From NCBI GenBank assembly GCA_002682825.1, contig NOKP01000035.1, forward strand, positions 62,001 through 126,000: 64,000 bases of DNA. Direction: 5' to 3'. Source of the DNA: Neonectria sp. B-13. Lineage: Eukaryota; Ascomycota; Sordariomycetes; Hypocreales; Nectriaceae. The notes beneath the pieces were generated by a model, which saw nothing but the letters and a program-made list of their open reading frames with translations, was not told where the DNA came from and searched no databases. The position numbers and the translations under genes are program-made. Of the stretch, positions 23,334 through 34,295 are shown piece by piece. Positions within the stretch are counted from its first letter, which is position 1. Each line of letters begins with the position of its first letter.

Positions 23334-24553
23334 CTACTGCAGTGGTTGATTCTGATTCCCAAATGCTGGCCAGAGGGGCGATGAAGGCGTGATATTGAGT
23401 ATCCTCACAGCTGCCGCCGCAGCTTCGTCAACTGTACCGGGATCGCCTTGCGAGTAGCCTTGATTGTCTAGTAACAAGATACGTTGATCATCAAGCTCAG
23501 GCCAGTCTATGCCGCTTTGTGCACAGCCGGCCTGAGGTGGATTCGGTGGAAGCCTTCTTTCGTACCTGTCGCGGAATATATGATAGTATGCGAACGCGTG
23601 ATAAGGTTGCCATCGTGGGCGATTTACTCGCGTTCCGTGGATTGGGAACGGGTATGAGGGCATTTGATCCGGCGGAGCGAGAAAGAACTTAATCAAGGAA
23701 TCGAACTGCTCCTGAGTTGGTGGATAGAGAGTCTTTGGGCCCTTGGCCAAGTCTCCATGAATCCACATCGCCTTGCACTAGAATATGTGGTAAGAGTATT
23801 AGCAATAATTTCTTTACCGTTTTAGCCGCCAAAAACGCACCTCTTTCTCAGTCTCACCACGATCAAACACAACAACGCCACCGAAGATTTTCCCCTCGGC
23901 CCAGTATCCGACAACATCGGCCAGGCCGCGGGGATATTGCTCGGAACGGCGATATGCCCTGTGGCAGAAAGCTGCTGGAGGGGGTTGGTAGTATTTGCGG
24001 GATTCAACTCCATTTTCTTTCTCTTCGAGGACCTTTTCTACCCAGTCTTGATAAAACTGATGTTTATGTACTCCGTCATCAAGCTCGAAAAGGTAGGCAG
24101 CAATTTGGTGGCAAGCGACGATGACAAGCTCTACGAGACGCAACTTGTAGTCTTCAGATCCAGGAGTTGCATGCTGAAAGGCGATAAGGGGCTGCAAGTC
24201 TAATTAGTGCGCTGACAGTGTTGCCGTGCTGATGGGTGCAATCTCACCCTGGACTGGAACCTCAGCTGTGCTGGATCGAACTGTTTCCTGAACTCGCGAG
24301 CCCTGTCAAGACTTCCCGGACAGAGCTCTAGGTGTTGAATCACATGGATAGGATGGTCCTTGACGAAAGCAAAGCTGTCTCTGACAGAGTCTTCTGTTGG
24401 TAGGCCATCCAAGATTTGAGCGTAGGTGAACTCGGCGACGTCGGTGGCGAGGGTATTTCTCACGGCTCGCTCTAGGGTTTCTCGATGATCATCATCGAGA
24501 AGGTCAAGGCTTTCCAAAGTGTCTAGAGTATCCGGGTTGAAAGCGGAAGACAT
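23334..24553 (-). CDS. Conserved fungal protein of unknown function
   Basis: Three exons in phase: 24248-24553, 23841-24191, 23334-23777, for 366 residues. The start MSSAFNPDTLDTLESLDLLD was chosen because it opens a coherent acidic helical region; an in-frame ATG 53 codons upstream gives an implausible extension. Visible features are a helical N-terminal half, then KHQFYQDWVEKVLEEKENG, a segment GYWAEGKIFGGVVVFDRGET resembling a beta-sheet core, and a Pro-rich C-terminal third with RPRWQPYHAFAYYHIFRDRY. No signal peptide or membrane helix. I do not recognise the family. The codon pattern and clean splice phases make it a real gene. Confidence 0.72.
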
Positions 24554-25252
24554 GATGAAGGTAAGCTGTGGAATCGTGGTCGCAGTGGCTGTTGTTGGTG
24601 ATGGCAAATTGCTTCTAGTCAGTCGACGTGGTCTGATTCTTGCATGGCACAGCTCGTTCTTCCGGTTGACCGTGTGGTACTCGCTTACGGTGCACATATA
24701 GCCCTGCACCATGGCAAGGTTTTCGATCGGCGTGGCGCCATCAATTGGCCGTTCTGCATCGCGTGAATCCTACAGCGGCCATTCTGACCAGTATGCGATC
24801 CCATGAGCCAGTTCTTCCCCTTTGAGTTGGTGATGCCTGCGGAAGTGGCTGCCGATTTTGTTCATGCTGTTCTTGCCTGGCGGCACTGCCGTCTTGTATG
24901 CTAGGCACATGTATACTTTATGTTGTATGTCGAACCTCACCCGCCGCTATGTATGAATTCCCTCCTCCTCTTCAACCTCCTCTTATCATATTATGATCTC
25001 GCCCTCTTCCACGGTTACTATGATAGCAGTACAACTGATAGTAGCTACGGAGTATTAAGAGCCCGAATTGTGAGAAGCAGGAGGAAGCGTAGCTAAGTAC
25101 CTGCCTAATCAGGCACCCCAGTCACTACCAAGTCTCACGGCCAATCTCCGATATGAGACCAGGGCGTTCAATCTGCGACCAAACAAAAACAAATAAAAGC
25201 TCGTCTGCACTCTGCCTCAACGTTACACATTTGCAGATCCTCAGTTCATACA
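24554..25252. other. Divergent intergenic region
   Basis: Shared promoter space between the minus-strand unknown gene and the plus-strand Ecm33-like gene, with CT-rich tracts around 24958-25000. No gene seen. Confidence 0.4.
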
Positions 25253-26796
25253 ATGGGTCGCCACCAATACGCGCGCTGCTTTAGTAGCCTCTTCCTTGCC
25301 TGGCTGATCAGCCTCAGCAGCCGTAAGTCATGCAAATATCTAAGTATCCGTTTTTTGTGCAGTTATGATTTAGCTGACACCGTTCTTCACAGTCGTCCTG
25401 GCTGAAATTGATTGTACTGGAGATGTGCAGGTCATGACCGCTAATGAAGCAAATGAAGTGCGACTGGCCTGCGAGACCATCGGGGGCAACCTGTTCATCA
25501 CATCTGTTCTCCGTCACACCATAAACCTAAACGGGGTAAAGACTGTGCGCGGTGACCTAGTCATCAATTGGTGCCCTCCGGGTTATAAGGAAGAATGCGA
25601 AGGCGGGCAAAAGGAGTTCGGGGTCCACATGTTATCGCTCGAAACCGTTAACGGGTCCCTCGCACTCTATGACGCCAAGGGCCTCGAAACGCTTAACTTG
25701 CCTAGTCTTAATCTTGTTGGCAAGGAACTAAGCATACTCGGTGACAAAGGGCTCACAGAGGTGGACCTTACCAACTTGGAGTACGTCGGTCAAATCGTCT
25801 GGAACACACCGGGATTGAAGCATCTCAGTATGAACGGCTTACGGGGCTTCAAGGCATTGACCCTGAGTAACTATACACGGATTCGTATTGAAAATGCGGG
25901 AGAGATCAAGTCAGTCGACGCCTTCTACAAATACCCAAGCTCCCCGAGGGAAAAAGGAGATCTGGGAGTCTACGACATTGAATTGGATGGGTCTACGATG
26001 CGCAATGTGGCTCACGTCAATATCGGCTGGGGGCGCATCAGGGCCCTTAGGATTGATGCCGGAGACTTGAACGTCACTCTTGGGGGTTCAGCCACGGAAT
26101 CAATGGAGATCGAGGGCATATATCCATCAGGCAGCGGCTACATCGGGATCGATCGCTCATCCAAGACGAAAACAGTATCAGTGGGCACATTCGAAGTTGA
26201 TTCGTCTGGTCCGGGTATGGACCATCTGAAACTGGCATCATTCGATCAACTCTCCATGCTGAATCTATCTTCCTGGACGAATATACGCACCATTGAGGCA
26301 CCATTAGAGGCAGAGGGCTGGAAGAACTTCAGCTTGGCCATCAGCAATTGCGACAATCTTAACCTCAGCTCGGAGTACAATAGGGATAGCGAGAGATCGT
26401 GGTACTGGCCAAAGTCCGACATGGAGAACCTTCTTATTAAGGGGAATGTAGGCACTGGGTTTTTGTGAGTTTCTTCTAACAGGCCTGCGAAGTCTGGCAG
26501 CAGCGACTTTGAGAAATGACCCCAAGCTAATTCTTATGGATTTTAGTGAGACTTTTCTCGAGAATGATATAGCGGTTTTAAATGAATTTCAACTGGATGA
26601 CGAATCTGGTCAGCTGAATTGCGGTATATTCAAAGACGGCGACGAATTTAAAGACGGACTGGGCACTTCCCCCTCCTGCGAACCAGACGCCCCAGGAGAA
26701 GAAAATAACGCTACAGGGCTGTCCACGGGGAGGCGGCTATTTTATTCAATGGAAGTCGCATTAATAGCCCTGACCTTGATCATATTGTATTATTAG
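25253..26796 (+). CDS. Ecm33-like GPI-anchored receptor-L-domain protein
   Basis: Exon 1 (25253-25322) joins exon 2 at 25393 and encodes a signal peptide MGRHQYARCFSSLFLAWLIS...VLA. The mature start EIDCTGDVQVM and the block CETIGGNLFITSVLRHTINL, followed by repeated strands such as LETVNGSLALYDAKGLETLN, are the receptor L-domain/leucine-rich pattern of fungal Ecm33/Sps2 wall proteins. There are several Asn-X-Ser/Thr sites. The C-terminus ends in a hydrophobic tail SMEVALIALTLIILYY, fitting a GPI-anchor signal. Exon 2 runs to a TGA near 26468, and the tail is in another frame from about 26510. An intron beginning GTGAGT at 26466 could bridge them, but no acceptor gives both good length and good branch-point spacing, so the junction is unresolved and a frameshift is possible. 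Likely role: cell-wall organisation. Confidence 0.7.
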
Positions 26797-27599
26797 CGTC
26801 TTCTTGGTTTCAATGGACAGAAGCATGTCGTATTCCATCATTCAGACGTAGAAGTAGTGTTTGTTAGTTTTGAGTGTATGCCTATAGTGGTCGTTGACCT
26901 GTGTGCCCAAGCATATAGCCACCTCGACCAGCTCAGGCTCGTCGCGACCATGGGTCAGGTAGGTATCGGCATCACAGCTGGCGACGGGCCCGATTGACAG
27001 CAGCAAATACTGCAAGGTGTGGCCTTCCTTCCACACTATTGCTTTCAATCGATAGGGATGTAGGCATTTAACATGTTCTACGATCCCATGAGGTAGATGT
27101 GAGGCACAATAAATAACTTTTGACTGTCGTTCGTTCCTAAGCCTCGTCGTGTTTTCAGCAATGGCTGTTCCACTAGTTCCCCCAAATAGGAAAGCCCGAA
27201 ATTAATTCGCGCATCGCGCCGCTCACAGCGAGGGGTCGGCCTCTGCGAGTCTCGATCGCCGAGACTCTTTGATGGGAAGGCGTCTAGGATCTATGGGCTC
27301 GCCGAAGAGCTCGCGTCTTTAAGGGTATGGCAGAGGATCTCACCTACGAAATGCTGCGCCTCGAATACGGCCTTACAGGGCTGGAGGCATGGGATCACCT
27401 CGAGAAGATGAAAGGTGAGGGGGAATGCTGCAATCCCACGTGATTTGCGCTCATAATGCCCTGATCGGATACTACAACCAACTATGCCGCACTTCATCTC
27501 GCTAGCCCAGATTTAAACCCCGCATCTCTCAGGAATCAAGGTTTAGTCCCTCCTCTTGGATCGACACTAACGAGCCCGATCCAAGTCTAATCCTTTGCC
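26797..27599. other. Intergenic region
   Basis: No gene supported. Plus strand 27320-27450 contains a protein-like stretch (AEDLTYEMLRLEYGLTGLEA) that stops soon after; it may be a relic. Confidence 0.35.
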
Positions 27600-29022
27600 A
27601 TGGCCGAATCCAATGAGCCATCGACCTTGGCACCGGCTCCGAGTACCGCCGCTGAACCAGTCGCTGAGCCCGCCGACCAGATTACTGCCGTAAGAAGATC
27701 TGAATCCCAGCATAAACACCGCTCTGAGCTGCCCAGTCTGAATCTCGGTATAGGATCCAGGTTTCCAGGATGGAGATGACGACTCCGCTTTTAGTGATGA
27801 TAGGCACGCTCTCTACCGAAACCATCTGTTTGGAACCTGGATGACACTAATCATCAATAGGCCCCTCTCCACAGCTTCAATAAGTTCAACGATTCTTGAG
27901 TATCGCAAGCTGCATGGAAGGACATACCATAACTTCAAGGCCGCTGAGTATTGGTATTGACGCCGTCGCTTACCCCGAGTAGTGATTATCCAAGGGTGAC
28001 TGACAAGCAGCCGCCAGGGGACCCAATGATGAACAGCAGAACGAAGGGCTCGATATAAAGTCAGTATCACAGCCACTCAAAGCATTTCCCAAGAACAACA
28101 GCAGAGTAACACTTAGCAAGCCACCATTTGCTGAATCTAGCACTTGACAACAAACTTTTCCTCGCACCGCTGAAGAACCCGCAAACGGTTCTCGATCTTG
28201 GCACAGGAACAGGTATCTGGGCCATGTGAGCCAACCATATTCGCGCCGCGGCTGCGTGGACGTCTTTCTACACGTAGCATTAACTCTTGCGCTAGTGACT
28301 TCGCAGATGAGTTCCCCGGGGCCGAGGTGATAGGAATCGACCTCTCGCCAACCCAGCCAAGCTGGGTGCCGCCAAACTGCAAGTTCGAACTAGACGATGC
28401 CTCACAGGAGTGGACGTTCCCGGACAACACTTTCGACTACATCCACATCCGCTACCTACTGGGGTGCTTTAAGGATTGGACTACCTTATACAAAGAGTGC
28501 TTCCGGTGCCTCAAGCCGGGCGGCTGGCTGGAACATCTAGACTGCAGCACGCAAGTGCAGTCAGATGACGGGTCCCTGCCAGCGGACAGCGTCTGGGCGG
28601 AGTGGAGGGAGGTATTCGCCAGCATCGGCGAGAAGACGGGACACACTTTCGAGGTGATTGATGACGGCAAGTGTGTCAAGTGGATGGGCGAAGCTGGCTT
28701 TAGTAACATCCAGACGAAAACCATCAAGACGCCTATCGGCGGGTGGCCGGCGGGCAAGAAGTGGAAGGAAGTTGGGCAGTTCAACAGGCTGGCTCTTGAG
28801 ACGGGCTTGGAAGGCTTTGGCCTTTATATGCTGACCAATGTCATGGGTTGGGAATACGCCGATGTGCAGGTGTGGTTGGCCAGAGTTCGAGAAGCACTGA
28901 AGAATAAGAGTTACCATGGTTATTCCACTTGGTGAGTGTCTCTTTTTGTGCACGACAGAATCTGGTTTGAGACGCTAACGCCCGGAAGGGGAAGCGCATG
29001 GGCTCAGAAGCCTGAGGTTTAG
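27600..29022 (+). CDS. LaeA-like (UMTA-type) SAM-dependent methyltransferase
   Basis: Seven exons close in phase: 27600-27689, 27754-27793, 27875-27953, 28018-28059, 28121-28225, 28296-28931, 28989-29022, for 341 residues. The Ala/Pro/Glu-rich start is followed by DPGFQDGDDDSAFTSISSTI, typical of this family, then EYWGPNDEQQ, and the SAM-binding loop VLDLGTGTGIWA (residues 107-118). Acidic strand-II end GIDLSPTQPSWVPPN, then WTFPDNTFDYIHIRYLLG and CLKPGGWLEHLD. The C-terminus is HGYSTWGSAWAQKPEV. Family members resemble LaeA, the nuclear regulator of secondary metabolism, but most are enzymes of unknown substrate and many lie in secondary-metabolite loci. Here it is the last intact gene before the AT-rich block. 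The acceptor at 28119-28120 (CAAG) is slightly non-standard. Confidence 0.88.
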
Positions 29023-29117
29023 CAAGTAGATAGCTGGCTCAAGGAGTTACATGGCACGGCGGAGCACAGGAAGTTACGGTAAGTAAAAACTACAATAAAG
29101 CATCTAATTAATTGAAA

Positions 29118-29402
29118 CTAAACGCTAAACTCCTCTTTAGAGGTCTCTATAACAATCTGACATATTCTTACATTCTGACCAGTTTTGCCGCACGTTCCAC
29201 AGCGCCTTTCCTTCAGTCACGCCGACCCTCCTTGACCACCACTTTTTGATGATTCAGCCACCACCTGCATATTGACATCCTTTTAATCAATTGCTTCCCT
29301 TCCCTCATCTAGACTTATCTTCCCTCCATTACGGAGGCGTGCTTCTTTTGCCCTGCGCCGCTTGCTAAGGGTCTTATTTGCCTGTTGAAGGATCTGGTTC
29401 TC
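29118..29402 (-). pseudogene. Pogo/Fot1-type DDE transposase, C-terminal relic
   Basis: On the minus strand the frame reads ENQILQQANKTLSKRRRAKE...RLRNGGKISLDEGREA, then CGTCGKTGQNVRIC near the end. The ANKxLSKRRRAKK helix followed by a CGxCGKxGHNxRxC zinc knuckle is the usual tail of fungal pogo-superfamily (Tigger/Fot-like) transposases. Two internal stops (TAA, TGA) break it, both reachable by C-to-T change, and the catalytic core is missing. It is a dead fragment of a DNA transposon, fitting the gene-debris zone next to the AT block. Confidence 0.7.
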
Positions 29403-29674
29403 AGACTGTCACATTATATAAGCCAACCTAGCACTGAGCATCAGCGTAATGCTTGGGCCCTGCCATTTCTTTTCTACTTTCACCGCCAGAAAAGGTTCAA
29501 CGACGGAACGGAAATCGGGTGCATACACCGGAACGGATCACGGACCTAGCAGAGCTCAAGGCTGTGGGACGAGTGGCCCTTCGGAAAGAGCTTCTTCTTT
29601 TGTACGATACCTGTATAAAGCTTCCCTATCCTGATGATCAAATTATGTCTCATTCTTCTAACCTTGCGCAAACC
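29403..29674. other. Unassigned fragment between two relics
   Basis: The plus-strand stretch 29487-29680 has a protein-like frame (TPERITDLAELKAVGRVALR, then ELLLLYDTCIKLPYPDD) with no start or family I can name. It may be a truncated gene. Confidence 0.3.
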
Positions 29675-29894
29675 CTAACAGTGAGTCCTTTCTTGTGCGA
29701 TCAGTGGGTGGTATAGCCCGTCAACCTTTTGTAGAGTCAGATAAAGCTCAAGCAACGCGTATAGCTGCACTTACAACGAGGCTGGTGCCTGTGATGTAGC
29801 TTGCCTGGTCACTGGATAGAAAAAGGATTGCGTTTGAAATCTCGTCGGGTTGTGCCAGGCGACCCATGGGCATCTTTTCAATATTGGGTCGCAG
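29675..29894 (-). pseudogene. Short-chain dehydrogenase/reductase, 3' end only
   Basis: The minus-strand frame LRPNIEKMPMGRLAQPDEIS is followed by NAILFLSSDQASYITGTSLV, the standard C-terminal block of classical SDR enzymes (the P[ML]GRxxxPxEI and SSDxASYITGxxLxVDGG pattern). A GTAAGT donor follows LV and an acceptor about 45 bp on restores VDG, then a short tail to a stop at 29675. The Rossmann TGxxxGIG loop and the YxxxK site are absent upstream, so only the 3' portion remains. Confidence 0.72.
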
Positions 29895-30759
29895 CTATTT
29901 CGCTGGAACTCTAGTTAGCAACCGAGTCCAGAACATAGGAACAAAGAAAAGGGCGCCTGCTTGCAAGATAGTGTTGGATGCCTTTCTTAATTTACCACCG
30001 TGTTAAAGTTATCCTATAGCAACGAGCACCGCTCTCACGAAGAAGCCGGCTCGATGTGATGAAAGCGTCTTGATCAATGGTTCTAAGGATATGACTTTTA
30101 TCCCTCTCAGTACGGTGCCCCTTTGATTGTCAGCCAGCTGTTAGGTCTGAAGGCAAGACTCACGTCCATCCTTCGAGGCCAGGTCCTAAACCCCCATTAA
30201 GCAAGATGTAAGAGAGAAATCGGAGTTGAGGCCGGACCGGAAGAATGAACCGACGCCCAGTACCACGGCTGAGCAACCGAACCCACCAGTTCCGCAAGCG
30301 GTCTTAGAGCGACACACAGGATACGCAGTGCGGAGCAGGACTGTGGCAATACGATTGATTTAGTACGAAGGAGCGGTATATCCGACTCGTCTGTGCTACT
30401 TTAAATTCCCGATGATTATCGGACAAGGCGAACCACCAAGAGCGTATCACCCTCGATACCGGGAACGTTGATGCTATTTCCATTGACGGCAACCTGGCCT
30501 ATTCATCTGATGGCACCGTGAAGGCGCACTGGCATTTATATCTTGGCGAGGAGAACACGAAGTATCTCCTGGATCTAGGGACCAAGACCTTTCACCCTGT
30601 TATTAAGACCATCCAGAAAGGAGAGGCGCCTAAGTTGCGTGTCCTCCCGGTCGAGCTCATGGCCCTTGGTATGTTGGAGGTGTTCACTCTGCATCTGAAA
30701 CCTAATAGTTGTAGGTAATAGGAAAGTCTGTAAGATAAAGCCTAAGTCTAGAACTAGAT
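29895..30759. other. Gene-debris region
   Basis: No intact gene. The plus strand near 30430-30710 reads ERITLDTGNVDAISIDGNLA, then a further stretch ending at 30718. It may be a piece of an unknown gene, but it has no reliable boundaries. Confidence 0.35.
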
Positions 30760-31085
30760 CTATCTCGAGAGTTCAGCCTCAAATATTGCAACGACCTTGG
30801 CACTAAGATCCCCCTTGCCCACCCAAATATTTTCAGTATGTACTTGCCCTTCCCACTTTGCCTCATACACCATGATTCCATCCAACTCCTGCTTCGATAC
30901 CAACCGCTGAAATTTGTATTCACCCCAGGGTTCTGCTCGGTAGAGGCCATACCACACATGGAATCTAGGCTCTAGTTAGCCTTGCATGATTTGTTTGCTG
31001 CTTCAGAGACGCCTGTACCTGCATCCTGAGGCGTGGTGCTCAAGAGATTGATGGGAGGATCTTCGGTCGGCGCCAAATTGGATTC
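30760..31085 (-). pseudogene. 3' part of an unknown gene, cut off at the AT-block border
   Basis: Two exon pieces join in phase across an intron (GTACAG...CTAACTAG) near 30971-31020. The upstream piece reads SNLAPTEDPPINLLSTTPQD. The downstream piece reads PRFHVWYGLYRAEPWGEYKF, then KQELDGIMVYEAKWEGQVHT, and ends at a stop at 30760. It looks like real coding sequence of an unrecognised family. The frame is lost upstream (TGA), and 60 bp further the AT-rich repeat block starts, so the 5' part is missing. Confidence 0.55.
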
Positions 31086-31148
31086 CGAACCTCGGTTTGA
31101 CAGCGACGTCCTGTTGAGCCAAGTACGATGCCTTCACGCCCAACTCCC

Positions 31149-31590
31149 TCTACCAAATCCCTCTATGCTTTATAGCTAATAATTCTCTTGCTTTCTAATG
31201 TATTACTCCTTTGATTATAGGTTAGTTAGTATAGTATTGCTTATTAACTATATAACTTATAAGATATAGTTATAGTACTCTAGACTATTAATAAACCTCT
31301 TCTTTATATTAATAGTATTATTCCTTTTTAGCTTTAAAGTTAGCCTCTTTAGAAAGATCTATTCTATTATAATTTATTAAGCTATTATTCTATTAGATTA
31401 GATTTTATCTTATAGTAGAATATAATAATTAAAGACTATTAATTAGATTAATTCTTTAGCTTTAGAGTATTAATTGATTTTAATCTTTTTTATATCTTAT
31501 AGATTAGACTTTTAAACTATAATTTATAGTTTAGAAATAAGATTTAAATCTACTTAAAATAGATTATATAGATTATATAAGAGCTTATAA
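31149..31590 (+). repeat. Old repeat family R, truncated copy A
   Basis: Begins AACTCCCTCTACCAAATCCC and matches copy B from about 31738 onward, including the tract GCTTTAAAGYTAGCC and the run TTATAGATTAGACTTTTAAA. The left end lacks about 147 bp of the unit and the right end stops where copy B begins. More RIP-mutated than copy B. Confidence 0.7.
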
Positions 31591-32626
31591 TACTGTTGAA
31601 ACTACTGTTTGGACTACTGTTTCTACTTATCTGTGATTGCGCTAAATCATATGTTTCCTTTGCTTAAGCTTAATAAGGGGATAGATCTTTGGATTTTGAA
31701 CCTAATTATTGACTTTTGCCCTCTCCAGCTTCCTAGAACTCCCTCCACTAAATCCCTCCATGCAGCTTCATGGCCAATGTTAGAGATAACCAGATTCTCT
31801 CACTTTCTAATGCATTACTCCTTTGGTTATAGGTTGGTTAGTACAGTATTGCTTATTAGCTATATAACCTATAAGATATAGTCATTATGCTTTAGACTAT
31901 CAATAAACCTCTTTTTTGTATTAATAGTATTACTATTCCTTTCTAGCTTTAAAGCTAGCCCCTTTAGAAAGACCTATTCTATTACAATTTACTAGGCTAT
32001 TGCTCTATTAGGCTGGATTCTATCTTATAGTAGGATATAATAATCAAAGACTACTAACTAGACTAATTCCTTAGCCTTAGAGCATTGATCAGTTTTAACC
32101 TCTTTTATATCTTATAGGTTAGACTTTTGAACTACAATTTATAGCTTAGAAATAAGGCTTAAATCTACTTAAAATAGGCTATATAAGTTGTATAAGAGCC
32201 TATAGGTATAGCTTAGCAAGGGCTTGCTGGGCTATAGTGTAATTCAGAAGGCAGTTATTGTATATGATTGGTTATATGGTTGTTGTATTGGGTGGAAGGT
32301 TGGATGGAATGTGAAGAGGTAACCTAGAAAGCATAGAGCCTTATAGGCTAGGCTTTTATCCCAAGGGATTTTAGCCTTTTCTAAGATCTAGCTTTCTAAG
32401 GTCTAGCTTTTCTAAGATCTAGCTTTTCTAAGATATAGCTTTTTTAAGATCTAGCTTTTCTAGTTGATTAGGGCAGTAAAACTTATACTTTAACTTTACA
32501 ATAGAAACTTTTATCTTCTTAAGTTATTATTACCTTAGGCTTAAGTATTAAGCCTATTATATTATTGTTTTTTCTATTTTCTTTTATACTGTTTAACCTT
32601 TAGCCTCTTCTCTAGGTATATACTAC
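31591..32626 (+). repeat. Old repeat family R, copy B (least mutated)
   Basis: A unit of about 1 kb starting TACTGTTGAAACTACTG and ending near GGTATATACTAC. It contains an internal array of TCTAAGATCTAGCTTTT-like units (32375-32465). It carries more CA and TG than copies A and C, so it is useful as a reference. The class of element is unknown; no coding domain was recognised. Confidence 0.7.
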
Positions 32627-33303
32627 TTTAGCAGCAGAAAGGGACAAGAAACAACACCCCAAATAGATAACAGTCCCTTAGTAAGATACTTAGAAATGCA
32701 TTATATAGGTATCTTAGTTGGTCAGCCTAAGGCTGCACTAAACAGTGCATATATAGTCTAGCAGTCTAGTGTTTAGTACCTCCTAATAGGGAAGTATCTT
32801 ATAAGGTTGATTATTAAGTCAAAAGTAGGAAAGAATATTAGTAAGGCATTGAAAAAGCCTATGATTAGCTTAATAATTAGCATTATAGAAGACAGAGGTT
32901 TAACCTAGAATTAAGTAAAGATTTAAATGTAATTATAGAATTCTTTCTCAATAAACAAAGGCAAAGGCTTAAGCTTTGAGCTCAATGAGCTCATCTCTCT
33001 TGTCTCTCTACAGTAAGAAGCTCTCCAGTCCTTATCTCTCAAGATAATAATAAAAAGAAAAAAAAGACCCTCTCTCTCCTTCCCTACTTAACCTTCCTTA
33101 TAGTAGCCCCCCTCCTATACCCAATTACACCCTTACTAGCAACCAGCTAGCCCACTTAGCCCATAGCCCCTACTATACTACTAAGGATTATTATATCTAA
33201 ATAAGAGCTTATAAGTATAGTTTAATAAGAGCTTATTAAGCTATAATATAATTTAAAAGAAAATAATTATCTTATATAATTATTATATTATATAAAAGGT
33301 TAA
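32627..33303. other. Spacer between repeat copies, with a short partial copy
   Basis: About 0.7 kb, less mutated, with a CT-rich stretch near 32990-33120. At 33203-33300 a further short piece of the R unit (AGAGCTTATAAGTATAGTTT) is present. No gene. Confidence 0.5.
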
Positions 33304-33905
33304 TACTATTAAAACTACTGTTTGAACTACTGTTTCTACTTATCTATAATTCTACTGAATTATGTGTTTCCTTTGCTTAAGCTTAACAGGGGGATAGATC
33401 TTTGGATTTTAAACCTAATTATTGACTTTTGCCCCCTTCAAACTCCCTCCACTATATCCCTTCATACAGTAGGATTCCCTCAGTTTCTAATGCATTACTC
33501 CTTTAGCTATAGATTGATTAGAATAGTATTATCTATTAACTGTATAATCCATAAGGTATAAATAGAATTATATAGCTTCTTAAGGAACTTCTTCTTTATA
33601 GTAGTAATATTACTATTCCTTTCTAGCTTTAGAGCTAGCCTCTTTAGAAAGAGCTATTCTATTATAATCTATTAAACTATTACTATATTAAGCTAAATTC
33701 TATCTTATAATAAAATATTATAATTAAAAACTATTAATTAGATTAATTTCTTAGGTCTAAAGTAGTTAATTATAAGTTATTTTATATACTTTAGATTAAA
33801 CTTTTAAATTATAATGTATAATATAAAAATAAGATTTAAATATTTTTTAAATTTACTATATAGATTATATAAAAGCTTATATATATAGTTTAATAAAAGC
33901 TTATT
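33304..33905 (+). repeat. Old repeat family R, copy C, left half
   Basis: Starts TACTATTAAAACTACTG, the RIP-mutated form of copy B's start, and runs colinear with B. It is interrupted at 33905 by the outer retrotransposon. It resumes at 52267-52593 after that element. Confidence 0.75.
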
Positions 33906-34295
33906 TATTATAGAAAGGCCTTAGAATACCTAGCTAGAAGTCTTTAGGACTTTCTAGCTAAATATTCACTAGGAAATCCTATAGAGTTAGGGGACCTTAT
34001 CTCTAGGGGACTTCCTATAGATTTCCTAGGCATCTCTTAGGCTCTTCTCAGTAGGGAAGATAAAAGAAAAGATAAAAAGGAAATTAGAAAGGAAGAAAGT
34101 ATGCCTTTTATACTTACTATAATAAATACAATTTAATCTAGAAGATTATAATCTAGAAGATCTATCTTTAGAAGAAATCCTTTCTTTAGAAGAGATTAAT
34201 ATATACCTTAGAAGAGTATTCTAATAGGCTAAAAAGCCTATCTTTTTCTTATTATACTATTTTCTTTCTATATTATAAAGCTAGTTTCTATAATA
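33906..34295 (+). repeat. Outer element 5' LTR (390 bp)
   Basis: Direct repeat partner of 51877-52266. The differences I compared are C/T or G/A. Preceded by target site TTATT. Confidence 0.92.

Noticed and set aside
20716..29022. Secondary-metabolite cluster
   Set aside because: Methyltransferases, an SDR relic and an NmrA-like gene are present in the window, but there is no polyketide synthase, NRPS, terpene cyclase or pathway regulator.
31609..31881. 90-codon and 79-codon ORFs (also 33322-33561) with similar sequence
   Set aside because: The two are the same position in copies B and C of repeat R. Similarity reflects shared repeat DNA; no protein family is recognisable, though a small repeat-encoded peptide cannot be fully excluded.
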